NCBI GenBank assembly: GCA_021815245.1
Contig: JAKAHF010000082.1
Location: 1 to 7,769, forward strand
DNA from: Actinomycetes bacterium
GTDB lineage: Bacteria > Actinomycetota > Thermoleophilia > RBG-16-64-13
DNA length: 7,769 nucleotides
Reading direction: 5' to 3'
The translations under genes and the position numbers were made by a program. Shown here in pieces: positions 1 through 6,562 of the stretch (positions are counted from its first letter, which is position 1; the number at the start of each line of letters is the position of its first letter). A model generated the notes under the pieces. It saw nothing but the letters and a program-made list of their open reading frames with translations, did no database searches and was not told the origin of the DNA.

Positions 1-2
1 GG

Positions 3-23
3 TTCCGGGCTGAGCCCGCGGAA
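3..23 (-). terminator. Possible terminator hairpin after the VOC gene
   Basis: An inverted repeat lies just downstream (minus strand) of the VOC gene stop. TTCCG at 3-7 pairs with CGGAA at 19-23, enclosing GGC 8-10 with GCC 14-16 around a TGA loop. An alternative fold pairs CGGGC 6-10 with GCCCG 14-18. There is no U-tract in the visible bases and the window ends here, so this is a weak terminator candidate. Confidence 0.25.
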
Positions 24-34
24 GGACCGGGCCG

Positions 35-427
35 CTACATGGAGGCCGGACGCTGGTGCAGGCCGATGCGGTTGCCCTCGGTATCTTTGAAGTATGCGAG
101 CACACCGACCATCGGACCCATATCCTGGGGTTCCTGGAGCACCTCGCCCCCGGCGGCTCGAACACGTGCCAGGGTGCTCGGATAGTCGTCAGGCACGGAG
201 AGGTACACGGTGACGCCCTCGAGACTCGGCTTGCCGACGAAGAGGTCGAACGCGACCATGGGCGCCTGCGGTGCGGCTTCGCCCGAAGTCGGAGGCGATG
301 CGGGAAGGGCGATGCCATCCATGCCCGGCACGCGGTTGATGGGTATCTGAAGTACCTGCGAGTAGAACTTCGAGGCTCGATCGAGATCGGCAACAGGAAT
401 ATCCGCCCAGACGATGATGTTGTCCAC
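35..427 (-). CDS. VOC (glyoxalase/bleomycin-resistance fold) family protein
   Basis: This 130-residue protein has the length and layout of a single-chain VOC protein, two beta-alpha-beta-beta-beta modules. The first module opens with IVWADIPVADLDRASKFY (residues 5-22), the typical strand plus 'DLDRA..FY' helix. The second holds VTVYLSVPD (72-80), a helix with LARVRAAGGEVL (86-97), and the closing strand FKDTEGNRIGLHQ (113-125), which is characteristic of the family. The position that is His in glyoxalase I is not His here, so lactoylglutathione lyase activity is not supported. Members of this subfamily are cytoplasmic proteins, mostly of unknown substrate. The start is a GTG at 427, preceded by a purine-rich AAAGGGGG (433-440) at 5-base spacing. 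It is transcribed divergently from the alcohol dehydrogenase, so the two may share regulation. The family call is firm; the substrate is unknown. Confidence 0.88.
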   Translation of the reverse strand: MDNIIVWADIPVADLDRASKFYSQVLQIPINRVPGMDGIALPASPPTSGEAAPQAPMVAFDLFVGKPSLEGVTVYLSVPDDYPSTLARVRAAGGEVLQEPQDMGPMVGVLAYFKDTEGNRIGLHQRPASM

Positions 428-469
428 GTCGTCCCCCTTTGGCGAGCAGTGTCACTCCTATTCTCGGCG

Positions 470-483
470 CCGGCGATCGCCGG
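470..483. repeat. 14-base perfect palindrome in the divergent spacer
   Basis: CCGGCGATCGCCGG is identical to its own reverse complement. It lies 42 bases upstream of the VOC start and about 145 bases upstream of the dehydrogenase start. Such a site could bind a dimeric repressor for the divergent pair, but short GC-rich palindromes also occur by chance in high-GC DNA. The operator role is inference only. Confidence 0.3.
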
Positions 484-561
484 GCCCGACGAGGGCAGTC
501 TAGCACGGGCCCTCGTGACTCCGAGGTGCTCACGCGTCGCGGAGACCCCCTTCTGAAGCGC

Positions 562-567
562 TATCAT
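562..567 (+). promoter_or_regulatory. Candidate -10 element for the alcohol dehydrogenase
   Basis: TATCAT matches the -10 consensus TATAAT at five of six bases and is one of few AT-rich hexamers in this GC-rich spacer. No convincing -35 element is seen 16-18 bases upstream. If used, transcription would start near 574, just ahead of the palindrome at 578-589. Weak evidence. Confidence 0.25.
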
Positions 568-577
568 CGCCACAAGA

Positions 578-589
578 CGGTGATCACCG
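578..589. promoter_or_regulatory. 12-base palindrome, possible operator
   Basis: CGGTGATCACCG is a perfect palindrome ending 38 bases before the dehydrogenase ATG and 11-16 bases after the candidate -10 hexamer. A repressor bound here would block initiation or early elongation. No regulator family can be assigned from the site. The palindrome is seen directly; the operator role is inferred. Confidence 0.35.
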
Positions 590-627
590 GCCGACAGCAC
601 CCTCGCCCCTGAAGGAGAGCACCAGAG

Positions 628-1632
628 ATGAGAGCAGCCTTTGTCGTGGCGCCCCGAAAGTACGAGATTCGCGAGATCCCCACCCCGCAGATCACCGACA
701 ACGAGATGCTGGTCAAGATCGAGGCGTGTGGAGTCTGCTCGAGCGATATGACCGCCTACAAAGACTCCTACGGCGACGAGATGAAGACGGCCAATCCCTT
801 TCCGCGGCGTGCCGGACACGAGCCGGCCGGCACCGTTGTGGAGGTGGGCAGATTGGTGAAGGGCTTCGAGGTCGGCGACCGCATCACCGGCTACTTCGCC
901 GACGACGCCTACTGCGAGTACGTGGCCGTCGATCCCAACCATCCGGTCAACCATCGTGGGCATGGCTACATCATCGAGAAGATCCCCGACGGGGTCCCGT
1001 TCGAGTACGCCCTTGGCGAGCCGCTCATGAGCTGCATGTCGATCGCACGCACCACCACCCCGGAGTGCGGCGACTTCGTCTTTCAGATCGGTGCGGGATT
1101 CATGGGTCTGGGCATCATCGCTGGGGTCGCGTCAACCAAGCTGCGCGAATACATCGTCGCCGACCTCGACGACTCGCGCCTCGCGCTCGCCAAGGAGCTA
1201 GGTGCGACGATCACGCTCAACCCCAACAGGGTCGATGTGGTCGCCGAGGTCATGAAGATCACCAGGGGCCGGGGGGTCGATGTGGCCATCGAGGTGGTCG
1301 GCCACCCCATCGGCATCAAGATGACCGGTGACGTCATCAAGACCAACCGCGGCAAAGTCATCCTCGTCGGCTGGCACCAGGCGCCCAACACCTACGAGCT
1401 CTTCAACTGGATCAAGTGCCCCATCATCTACAGCCCTCAGGGGATCGGCATGTCGACCAACTACCAGAGCGAGCTCGAGCGGGCGATGTGGGCACTGGAG
1501 AAGGGCATCTTCCCCATGGAGCAACTCGTCACCCACAAGTACAAGCTCGACGACATCGGTCAGGCCTTCGAAGACAATCTCGGCCTCAAGCCCGGCTACA
1601 TCAAGGGCGTGGTCATGCCGTTCATGAGCTGA
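628..1632 (+). CDS. Zinc-type (MDR) alcohol/polyol dehydrogenase lacking the structural zinc lobe
   Basis: This cytoplasmic medium-chain dehydrogenase/reductase has 334 residues, slightly short of the usual ~340-350. Family members oxidise alcohols, polyols or threonine with NAD(P). The N-terminal catalytic domain has the zinc ligands Cys37 (in ACGVCSSD, 33-40) and His64-Glu65 (GHE, 63-65), and a later Glu131 in GEPL (130-133). The nucleotide-binding Rossmann fold starts at QIGAGFMG (153-160, the GxGxxG motif). Acidic Asp179 at the end of the second strand favours NAD over NADP. The cluster of four cysteines that normally binds a structural zinc near residues 90-115 is absent; only Cys96 is there. 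The ATG at 628 has a good AAGGAG at 612-617, 10 bases upstream. The gene lies 33 bases before, and in the same frame as, the LuxR-type regulator, so co-transcription is likely. Substrate unknown; it resembles threonine/sorbitol dehydrogenase-like proteins. Confidence 0.9.
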   Translation: MRAAFVVAPRKYEIREIPTPQITDNEMLVKIEACGVCSSDMTAYKDSYGDEMKTANPFPRRAGHEPAGTVVEVGRLVKGFEVGDRITGYFADDAYCEYVAVDPNHPVNHRGHGYIIEKIPDGVPFEYALGEPLMSCMSIARTTTPECGDFVFQIGAGFMGLGIIAGVASTKLREYIVADLDDSRLALAKELGATITLNPNRVDVVAEVMKITRGRGVDVAIEVVGHPIGIKMTGDVIKTNRGKVILVGWHQAPNTYELFNWIKCPIIYSPQGIGMSTNYQSELERAMWALEKGIFPMEQLVTHKYKLDDIGQAFEDNLGLKPGYIKGVVMPFMS

Positions 1633-1665
1633 CGGCGTCGCGACGACGAGACTCCCGGAGCCGCT

Positions 1666-4308
1666 GTGACCACTGGAGCGCCCGCGCCACTCCTTTTCAC
1701 GAAGCTGTATCTTCCACCGGCGAGGCCGGACACGGTGCGCCGCGCGCGGTTGACGCACCTGCTCGACCGAGGCGCGAAAAGCAAGCTGACCCTCGTCTCC
1801 GCCCCCGCGGGCTTCGGCAAGACCACCCTGGTCGCCGAATGGGCCGCCGTTAGCGGATACCCGGTCGCCTGGTTATCGCTCGACGAGAGAGACAGCGATC
1901 CCGCGAACTTTCTGACGTATCTCGTCGCCGCCCTGCGAACCGTCGCGCCCGGCATCGCCGAAGCGGTGCCGGCACTGCTGCAGTCGTCTCAGCCCCCACC
2001 ACTCGAGTCACTCGTCACCATTCTGGCGAACGATCTCGCCTCATTCCCCGAAGACTTCATCCTTGTTCTCGACGACTATCACGTGCTCGACTCTCAGCGC
2101 GGCGACGAGGCTCTGGCCTTCCTTCTCGATCATCTCCCGCCAAGGATGCATGTCGTCATCGCCACGCGGGAAGACCCGCGCCTGCCCCTGGCCCGCCTAC
2201 GCGCCCGAGCCCAGCTGACTGAGGTGCGCGCCGCCGATCTGCGGTTCACTGCGCCCGAGGCCGACGAGTTCCTAGCGCGGGTGATGGGCCTGGACCTCTC
2301 CGCCGAAGACATGGCGGCCCTCGAGAACCGCACCGAGGGCTGGATCGCCGGGCTGCAGATGGCGGCCATCTCCCTCAGGGGCCTCGACGACCCCGCCGGT
2401 TTCATCCGCTCTTTCACGGGCAGCCACCGCTTCGTGCTCGACTATCTGCTCGAGGAGGTCCTGCTCAGACAACCGGCAGAAGTGCAGGGATTTCTGCTGC
2501 GTACGTCGGTCCTCGACCGGCTGTGCGGCCCGCTCTGCGACGCGGTGCTGGAATCGCGGCCGGGGTTCGGTGAAGAGACTCTCCGGTCGATCGAGCGAGC
2601 GAACCTCTTCGTCGTGCCCCTCGATGACGAACGATGTTGGTATCGCTACCACCACCTCTTCGGCGACCTACTCGGCAAGCGGCTACGGCAGACGCTTCCG
2701 GCAGGTGAGATCGACGAGCTGCACAGGCGGGCAAGCACGTGGTACGAGCAGAACGGCCATCCGTGGGAGGCCTTCCGTCACGCGACAGTGGCCGCCGATG
2801 TCGGCGGTGCCGCCCGGCTGATCGAAGCCAATCTGAAGGACTTGCGCCTCCGCACCGATATTTTGCCCATCCTCGACTGGCTGACCTCGCTCCCCAAGAC
2901 GGTGCTCGACGCGCGGCCCCTGCTCTGGGTGCGCTCGGCGACGCTGGCACTCATGATCCTGCAGACGACCGGGGTCGAGGAGCGGCTGCAGGCGGCCGAA
3001 GATGCCCTGACCGGCGTCGAGCTCGACGAGACGACCCGCGACCTCGTGGGGCAGATCGCCGGAGGCCGGGCCACCCTCGCTCTCACCCGCTACGACATCG
3101 ACACGGCACTCGTGCAGGCGAGTCGAGCTCTGGACTACCTGCATCCGGAGAATTCCTCGTCGCGGTTCACCGCCTACTGGGCGCTCACCCACGCGAATCT
3201 ATGGGCGGGCGACAGAGCGGCGGCCATCAGACTCTGCGCGGAATGCGTCGACCTGAGCCGCAAGACCGAGCGTGTGTTCTCGAAGCTGCTGGCCGCCGAG
3301 ACAGAGGGCAAGATCGCCGAATGGAGCAACCGCCTGCATGAGGCCGCCGAAAGCTATCAACGAGTGCTGCAGCTCGCGGGCGGCCAACCGCTACCGAACG
3401 CAGAGGCGGTGCATCTCGGCCTTGCCAACATCCACTACCAGTGGAACGACCTCGACGCCGCCGAGCGGCACGCGGAGCAGAGCCGCCAACTGGCGCGCCT
3501 CTACGACCGGGTCATCGACCGGCACCTCGCGAGTGACGTCTTCCTCGCCCGCATAAGGCTCGCCAGGGGCGACATCGACGGCGCCGCCGCCATGCTTGCC
3601 GAAGCTCATCGCGTGGCCGACGAGAACGGCTTCGCCTTGAGGCTGCCGCAGATCATCGCAGCCCGGGTGTTGGTACTGTTGCGACAGGGAAAGGTCGCGG
3701 CCGCCGCCCAACTTGCCTCGCAGCACGGTCTCGTGCCAAGCCAAGCGAGGGTGCTCCTGGCCCAGCACCGTTCCGCGGCCGCGTCGGCGCTGCTCGAGCC
3801 GGTGCGACACGAGATGCGTGACCGAGGTTGGGTCGACAAATGGCTGCGGGTGACCGTGCTGCAAGCGGTAGCGTTGGGCGCGTCCGGAGAGAGCGACAGC
3901 GCCCTGCGGGCGCTGAACGAGGCGCTGGAGGCCGCCGAGCCCGGCGGCTTCATCCGTCTCTTTGTAGACGAGGGTCCTTTGATGATCAAGTTGCTCGAGG
4001 AGGCTGCGGTCCAGGATGTCCGGCCGGGCTATGTGACCAAGCTGCTGAAGGCCATGGAAGCAGAGTCGACGACCCACGGGGCCGCGGGTTCGGCAGGCGG
4101 GGCTGCGCCGCTTACCGAGCCGCTCAGCGCGCGCGAACTCGAGATCCTGCAGCTTGTCTCGCAGGGGCTGTCCAACCAGGAGATCGGCGACCGGCTCTTT
4201 CTTGCCCTCGACACGGTCAAGGGCCACAACCGGCGCATCTTCGACAAACTCCGGGTGAAACGCCGCACCGAGGCCGTGGCCCGCGCGAGAGAACTGGGCC
4301 TTCTGTAG
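1666..4308 (+). CDS. Large ATP-dependent LuxR-family (MalT/LAL-type) transcriptional regulator
   Basis: This 880-residue protein has the MalT/LAL layout: an N-terminal STAND-type ATPase, a long helical repeat region and a C-terminal DNA-binding domain. The P-loop APAGFGKTT lies at 46-54 and Walker B ILVLDDYH at 132-139, followed by the ATRED motif (166-170). TEGWIAGLQMAAISLRG (223-239), FVLDYLLEEVL (256-266), YRYHHLFGDLL (326-336) and WYEQNGHPWEAFRHA (359-373) are typical MalT-family signatures. About 400-800 is Ala/Leu-rich TPR-like helix repeat, the usual ligand-sensing part. The LuxR helix-turn-helix spans 819-880, with recognition-helix motif DTVKGHNRRIFDKL (831-844) and the terminal ARELGLL. 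The protein should bind ATP and an inducer, oligomerise and activate promoters. The start is GTG 1666 with GGAG at 1657-1660; it is the only start between the preceding in-frame TGA (1630-1632) and the P-loop region that has a good binding site. The ligand and targets are unknown; the neighbouring dehydrogenase and membrane protein are candidates. Confidence 0.93.
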   Translation: MTTGAPAPLLFTKLYLPPARPDTVRRARLTHLLDRGAKSKLTLVSAPAGFGKTTLVAEWAAVSGYPVAWLSLDERDSDPANFLTYLVAALRTVAPGIAEAVPALLQSSQPPPLESLVTILANDLASFPEDFILVLDDYHVLDSQRGDEALAFLLDHLPPRMHVVIATREDPRLPLARLRARAQLTEVRAADLRFTAPEADEFLARVMGLDLSAEDMAALENRTEGWIAGLQMAAISLRGLDDPAGFIRSFTGSHRFVLDYLLEEVLLRQPAEVQGFLLRTSVLDRLCGPLCDAVLESRPGFGEETLRSIERANLFVVPLDDERCWYRYHHLFGDLLGKRLRQTLPAGEIDELHRRASTWYEQNGHPWEAFRHATVAADVGGAARLIEANLKDLRLRTDILPILDWLTSLPKTVLDARPLLWVRSATLALMILQTTGVEERLQAAEDALTGVELDETTRDLVGQIAGGRATLALTRYDIDTALVQASRALDYLHPENSSSRFTAYWALTHANLWAGDRAAAIRLCAECVDLSRKTERVFSKLLAAETEGKIAEWSNRLHEAAESYQRVLQLAGGQPLPNAEAVHLGLANIHYQWNDLDAAERHAEQSRQLARLYDRVIDRHLASDVFLARIRLARGDIDGAAAMLAEAHRVADENGFALRLPQIIAARVLVLLRQGKVAAAAQLASQHGLVPSQARVLLAQHRSAAASALLEPVRHEMRDRGWVDKWLRVTVLQAVALGASGESDSALRALNEALEAAEPGGFIRLFVDEGPLMIKLLEEAAVQDVRPGYVTKLLKAMEAESTTHGAAGSAGGAAPLTEPLSARELEILQLVSQGLSNQEIGDRLFLALDTVKGHNRRIFDKLRVKRRTEAVARARELGLL

Positions 4309-4316
4309 CGACCAGG

Positions 4317-4345
4317 CTCGGCCGGCGGGACCCGGCCCGGCCGGG
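4317..4345 (+). terminator. GC-rich hairpin after the large regulator
   Basis: CTCGGCCGG (4317-4325) can pair with CCGGCCGGG (4337-4345) through nine base pairs including one G-U, with an 11-base loop. A competing smaller hairpin pairs CCCGGC (4331-4336) with GCCGGG (4340-4345). No T-tract follows. It may be a pause, a partial terminator or an mRNA-stabilising structure between the regulator and the downstream pair. Confidence 0.35.
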
Positions 4346-4409
4346 ACCGACACTCCGACACACACCAAAGTTTCTACCGGTTGTTCAAGCACGCCGCTAA
4401 GGTCTTGGC

Positions 4410-4703
4410 ATGCGAGACATGCCCGGCATACAAGAGCCCTTGGGAACGCCGCCAGACCCAAAGCAGCCGCTGATCTATCAGATCAGGATCGAAGGCCATC
4501 TGGGCAGCGACTGGACCGACTGGTTCTCGGGCCTGGTCATCGCACCACAAGAGGACGGCACGACCCTTCTCACCGGGCACGTAGCCGATCAAGCGGCGTT
4601 GCACGGCTTGCTGAGAGGGATCCGTGATCTGGGGGTGCCGTTGCTCTCCGTCAATCAGACCCCTCAAGGTCCGCCCGACCAACATCGTTCAGACAAGGAG
4701 TAA
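4410..4703 (+). CDS. Small conserved-looking protein of unknown function, partner of the regulator/membrane protein cassette
   Basis: This 97-residue soluble protein has no signal peptide or membrane segment. The ends (1-20 and 83-97) are Pro/Gln/Asp-rich and probably disordered. The core, about 21-82, looks like one compact alpha/beta domain: strand LIYQIRIEGHL (21-31), a Trp-rich turn SDWTDWFSG (33-41), strand LVIAPQEDGTTLLTGHV (42-58), helix ADQAALHGLLRGIRDLG (59-75) and strand VPLLSVNQ (76-83). From memory, proteins with this 'YQIR..GHL..W..WF.G' and 'V.DQAALHGLL..IRDLG.PLLSV' pattern occur beside LuxR regulators and DUF4386-like genes in Chloroflexota and Actinobacteria; this was not checked. 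The ATG at 4410 is preceded by AAGGT (4399-4403). Its last codons carry the ribosome binding site of the next gene, so the two are coupled. No function can be assigned; a small ligand-binding or protein-partner role is a guess. Confidence 0.82.
   Translation: MRDMPGIQEPLGTPPDPKQPLIYQIRIEGHLGSDWTDWFSGLVIAPQEDGTTLLTGHVADQAALHGLLRGIRDLGVPLLSVNQTPQGPPDQHRSDKE
4695..4700 (+). promoter_or_regulatory. Ribosome binding site nested in the upstream gene
   Basis: AAGGAG lies in the final codons of the 97-residue protein gene, 6 bases before the ATG at 4707. It fixes the start of the membrane protein and makes translational coupling of the two genes likely. Confidence 0.75.
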
Positions 4704-4706
4704 CAC

Positions 4707-5417
4707 ATGACTACCAGTCGCAGCAGCGCCACTCTCGGCAAGCAGAAGGCGGGCGGCTTCGCCACGCTGTACCTGGCCCTCGCCTACATCGTGAGCATGC
4801 CCTTCTTCCTCCTGGTGGCTGATTCAGACAGCCTGACCAACGCAGCCGACAAGGTGGCGTTGTTCGCATCGCATCACTGGAGCACCCACGCCATGTACCT
4901 CATCACCTACGTGATCTTCGGCGTCGTCCTCGCCGTCTCGAGCCTCGCCCTTCACGAGCGGCTGAAGGCGTCGGCTCCCTTCATCATGCGGGTCGCCACA
5001 GCCATCGGACTCATGTGGGCGGTCGTTCTCGTGGCGAGCGGCACCGTCTTCAACGCCGGCATGGCCGCGGCCGTTTCACTGAATCAGAGCGACCCAGCCC
5101 AGGCGGCGCTTCTTTGGCAGGCCGTCGAGCCGGTCGCCGACGGCTTGGGCGGCGCGGGCGGCGAGCTTCTCGGAGGGCTCTGGGTGCTCCTCGTCAGCAT
5201 CGCAGGGCTGCGCTCCGACAAGGTCGCGAAACCGCTCGGCCGGCTGGGACTTGTTCTCGGCATCATCGGGCTCGTCTCGGTGTTCCCGCCGTTGAACGAA
5301 GCGGCGTATGGCTTTGGGGCGCTCCAGATCATTTGGTTCGTCTGGATGGGGATCACTATGCTCCGAGCAAGCGAGCGGCGAGAGCGGGGTCTCGTACCCG
5401 AGGCCGCCCATTCATGA
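4707..5417 (+). CDS. Six-helix integral membrane protein, DUF4386-like
   Basis: This 236-residue protein has about six predicted membrane helices: 18-38, 61-82, 93-122 (long, interrupted by a polar Asn), 152-168, 178-196 and 202-219. A polar N-terminal tail (1-17) with Lys/Arg and a basic C-terminal tail (ASERRERG, 221-228) suggest both ends are cytoplasmic. The loops hold SHHWSTH (55-61) and the Gly-rich GLGGAGGELLGG (146-157). Layout and length match DUF4386 and related uncharacterised families, which often sit near transcription regulators. No transporter, enzyme or cofactor motif is visible. The start is ATG 4707 with AAGGAG 6 bases upstream. The gene begins 3 bases after the stop of the 97-residue protein, so both belong to one transcript, probably also with the large regulator. 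It could be a membrane sensor or permease-like partner, but this is inference. The family assignment is by resemblance. Confidence 0.85.
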   Translation: MTTSRSSATLGKQKAGGFATLYLALAYIVSMPFFLLVADSDSLTNAADKVALFASHHWSTHAMYLITYVIFGVVLAVSSLALHERLKASAPFIMRVATAIGLMWAVVLVASGTVFNAGMAAAVSLNQSDPAQAALLWQAVEPVADGLGGAGGELLGGLWVLLVSIAGLRSDKVAKPLGRLGLVLGIIGLVSVFPPLNEAAYGFGALQIIWFVWMGITMLRASERRERGLVPEAAHS

Positions 5418-5476
5418 GGCCGGTTGACAGCGGTCGCCCTCAAGACTCGACAACCAGGTCTTTGCGACAGGCATTC

Positions 5477-5504
5477 GGCGAAGCCCCGCGGGCGGGGCTT
5501 CGCC
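5477..5504 (+). terminator. Strong 11-bp hairpin after the membrane protein gene
   Basis: GGCGAAGCCCC (5477-5487) pairs perfectly with GGGGCTTCGCC (5494-5504) around the 6-base loop GCGGGC. This is the most stable hairpin visible outside genes. It lies about 60 bases past the membrane protein stop. No T-tract follows, so intrinsic termination is uncertain; it may act with Rho or as a REP-like element protecting the message end. Confidence 0.55.
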
Positions 5505-5515
5505 CCACTCCTCAC

Positions 5516-5533
5516 GAGCGTCACTCGACGCTC
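5516..5533. repeat. Second hairpin in the same spacer
   Basis: GAGCGTC (5516-5522) and GACGCTC (5527-5533) form a 7-bp perfect stem with loop ACTC. It follows the 11-bp hairpin by 11 bases, giving a tandem hairpin pair before the SLH gene. A tandem terminator or processing site is possible. Confidence 0.4.
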
Positions 5534-5615
5534 ATCGAGGACGATCATCTGCAGGAATCCGACAGGACACCGGTGTATTTCGGATTGAACACAAGCACCA
5601 CTATCGCCGACGACG

Positions 5616-5621
5616 AGGAGG
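5616..5621 (+). promoter_or_regulatory. Strong ribosome binding site deciding the SLH gene start
   Basis: AGGAGG, the full anti-16S core, lies 6 bases before ATG 5628. It supports 5628 over the later in-frame ATG near 5709 (Met28), which begins closer to the first SLH domain. Confidence 0.75.
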
Positions 5622-5627
5622 GGCGCC

Positions 5628-6305
5628 ATGGTCGCGATCTCTTGCGCGCGAGCGTATCTGGCCGATAGCACAACAGCCGATCACGAAGAGTCGAATCTTC
5701 GCCTCGTCATGCCCGATGCACCTCCGCCCCACTTCGCCGGCGGCTCCGCCTGGCCCTTCGTCGACGTGGAGCCCGGCGCTTGGTACTACAACGCCGCCAG
5801 ATATGTCTACGACCGGGGACTGATGAAGGGCGCAAGCGCCACTTGCTTCGCCCCGGCGACATCTCTCAGCCGCGCGCTGCTGGTGATGGCGCTCTACCGG
5901 CTCGAGGGAGAGCCGGCTGTGACCGGCAGCGATACTTTCATCGATGTGGCAGTCGATGCCCCATACTATGCCCCTGTCACCTGGGCTGTGAACAATGGCA
6001 TCATAACGGGCTACGATGAGAGAACCTTCGGGCCGAGAAACTCCGTCACGCGTCAGCAGTTGGCGGTGATCCTCCATCGCTACGCCCGCCTCAAGGGTTA
6101 CGACGTACGTGGTGACGGAGAGGTCGATCTGCGCTCGTTCGCCGACGCGTCTTCTGTCTCTCCCTACGCGTCAACCGCAATCCGTTGGGCCTTCGGAACT
6201 GGGATCATGCGCGGAAACGCCGGCAAACTGAACCCCCTTGCGCATGCCACGCGGGCCCAGGCGGCGGCGATGCTGCTGCGCCTTACCGAGAAGGTCGCGG
6301 CCTAA
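5628..6305 (+). CDS. Three-domain SLH (S-layer homology) protein without visible signal peptide
   Basis: This 225-residue protein is almost entirely three SLH domains: FVDVEPGAWYYNAARYVYDRG onward (44-94), FIDVAVDAPYYAPVTWAVNNG onward (104-157) and FADASSVSPYASTAIRWAFG onward (171-223). Each has the family pattern F.D....Y...I.W/VY..G(I/L)..G followed by an 'F.P...(S/T)R' turn: SRALLVMALYR (81-91), TRQQLAVILHR (141-151) and TRAQAAAMLLR (208-218). SLH triplets anchor exported proteins to secondary cell-wall polymers. Here the N-terminus (1-43) is short and carries Asp/Glu and Arg/Lys residues, with no clear hydrophobic core or cleavage site. No catalytic domain is attached. An in-frame TGA at 5586 rules out a longer N-terminus in this frame. 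It may be exported by another route, be a truncated remnant of a larger surface protein, or work as an adaptor. Its stop lies only 26 bases from the end of the convergent minus-strand pair. Domain call firm, role open. Confidence 0.88.
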   Translation: MVAISCARAYLADSTTADHEESNLRLVMPDAPPPHFAGGSAWPFVDVEPGAWYYNAARYVYDRGLMKGASATCFAPATSLSRALLVMALYRLEGEPAVTGSDTFIDVAVDAPYYAPVTWAVNNGIITGYDERTFGPRNSVTRQQLAVILHRYARLKGYDVRGDGEVDLRSFADASSVSPYASTAIRWAFGTGIMRGNAGKLNPLAHATRAQAAAMLLRLTEKVAA

Positions 6306-6331
6306 GCAGACGGGCCCTCACGACGCCGATC

Positions 6332-6562
6332 TCAGCGGCGGGCGCGATTCTGGTTCAGACGCTCGACCAGCTCCAGGCGGTCGACATGTGAGAGAGACCT
6401 CAGCCAGTCACGCACCTCATGCCAACACTCAACGCCCTTGTGACCGGCGGGATCGTCGCTCGATTCAGCCAAGCGCTCCACGTCGACCGCATGCCACGGA
6501 CCCTTGGAGGCCCCTCGGAGCACTTCGAGAGTCAAGCGTTCGTAGGTGCCGAGGCTGATCAC
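6332..6562 (-). CDS. 76-residue protein of unknown function, overlapping the winged-helix gene
   Basis: The frame reads from GTG at 6562 (bases 6562-6560) to TGA at 6332-6334. The start shares a GTGA overlap with the stop of the winged-helix gene, a classic sign of translational coupling. The product begins MISLGTYERLTLEVLRG and contains a Trp-bearing middle (GPWHAVDV, 21-28; VECWHEVRDWLRSL, 44-57) and a basic C-terminus (LVERLNQNRARR, 65-76). It looks like two or three charged helices with no membrane segment, signal or cysteine pair (a single Cys46). I do not recognise the family. A longer frame from 6712 covers the same C-terminus, but its N-terminal part is Arg-rich and overlaps the winged-helix gene, so the short start is preferred. 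Its ribosome binding site is weak (CGGGA), which fits dependence on the upstream gene's translation. Confidence 0.6.
   Translation of the reverse strand: MISLGTYERLTLEVLRGASKGPWHAVDVERLAESSDDPAGHKGVECWHEVRDWLRSLSHVDRLELVERLNQNRARR

Noticed and set aside
3391..4461. Long open frame (356 codons) on the minus strand inside the large regulator
   Set aside because: It is antisense to a clearly recognised LuxR-type C-terminus. High-GC genes often leave long open antisense frames, and its product shows no domain.
5015..5668. 217-codon plus-strand frame overlapping the membrane protein and spacer
   Set aside because: The product is Arg/Gly-rich shadow sequence out of phase with the six-helix protein, and no good ribosome binding site was identified.
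6324..6340. CGCCG/CGGCG hairpin at the convergent gene ends
   Set aside because: Only a 5-bp stem with a 7-base loop, inside the last codons of the minus-strand gene and with no T-tract; common by chance at this GC content.
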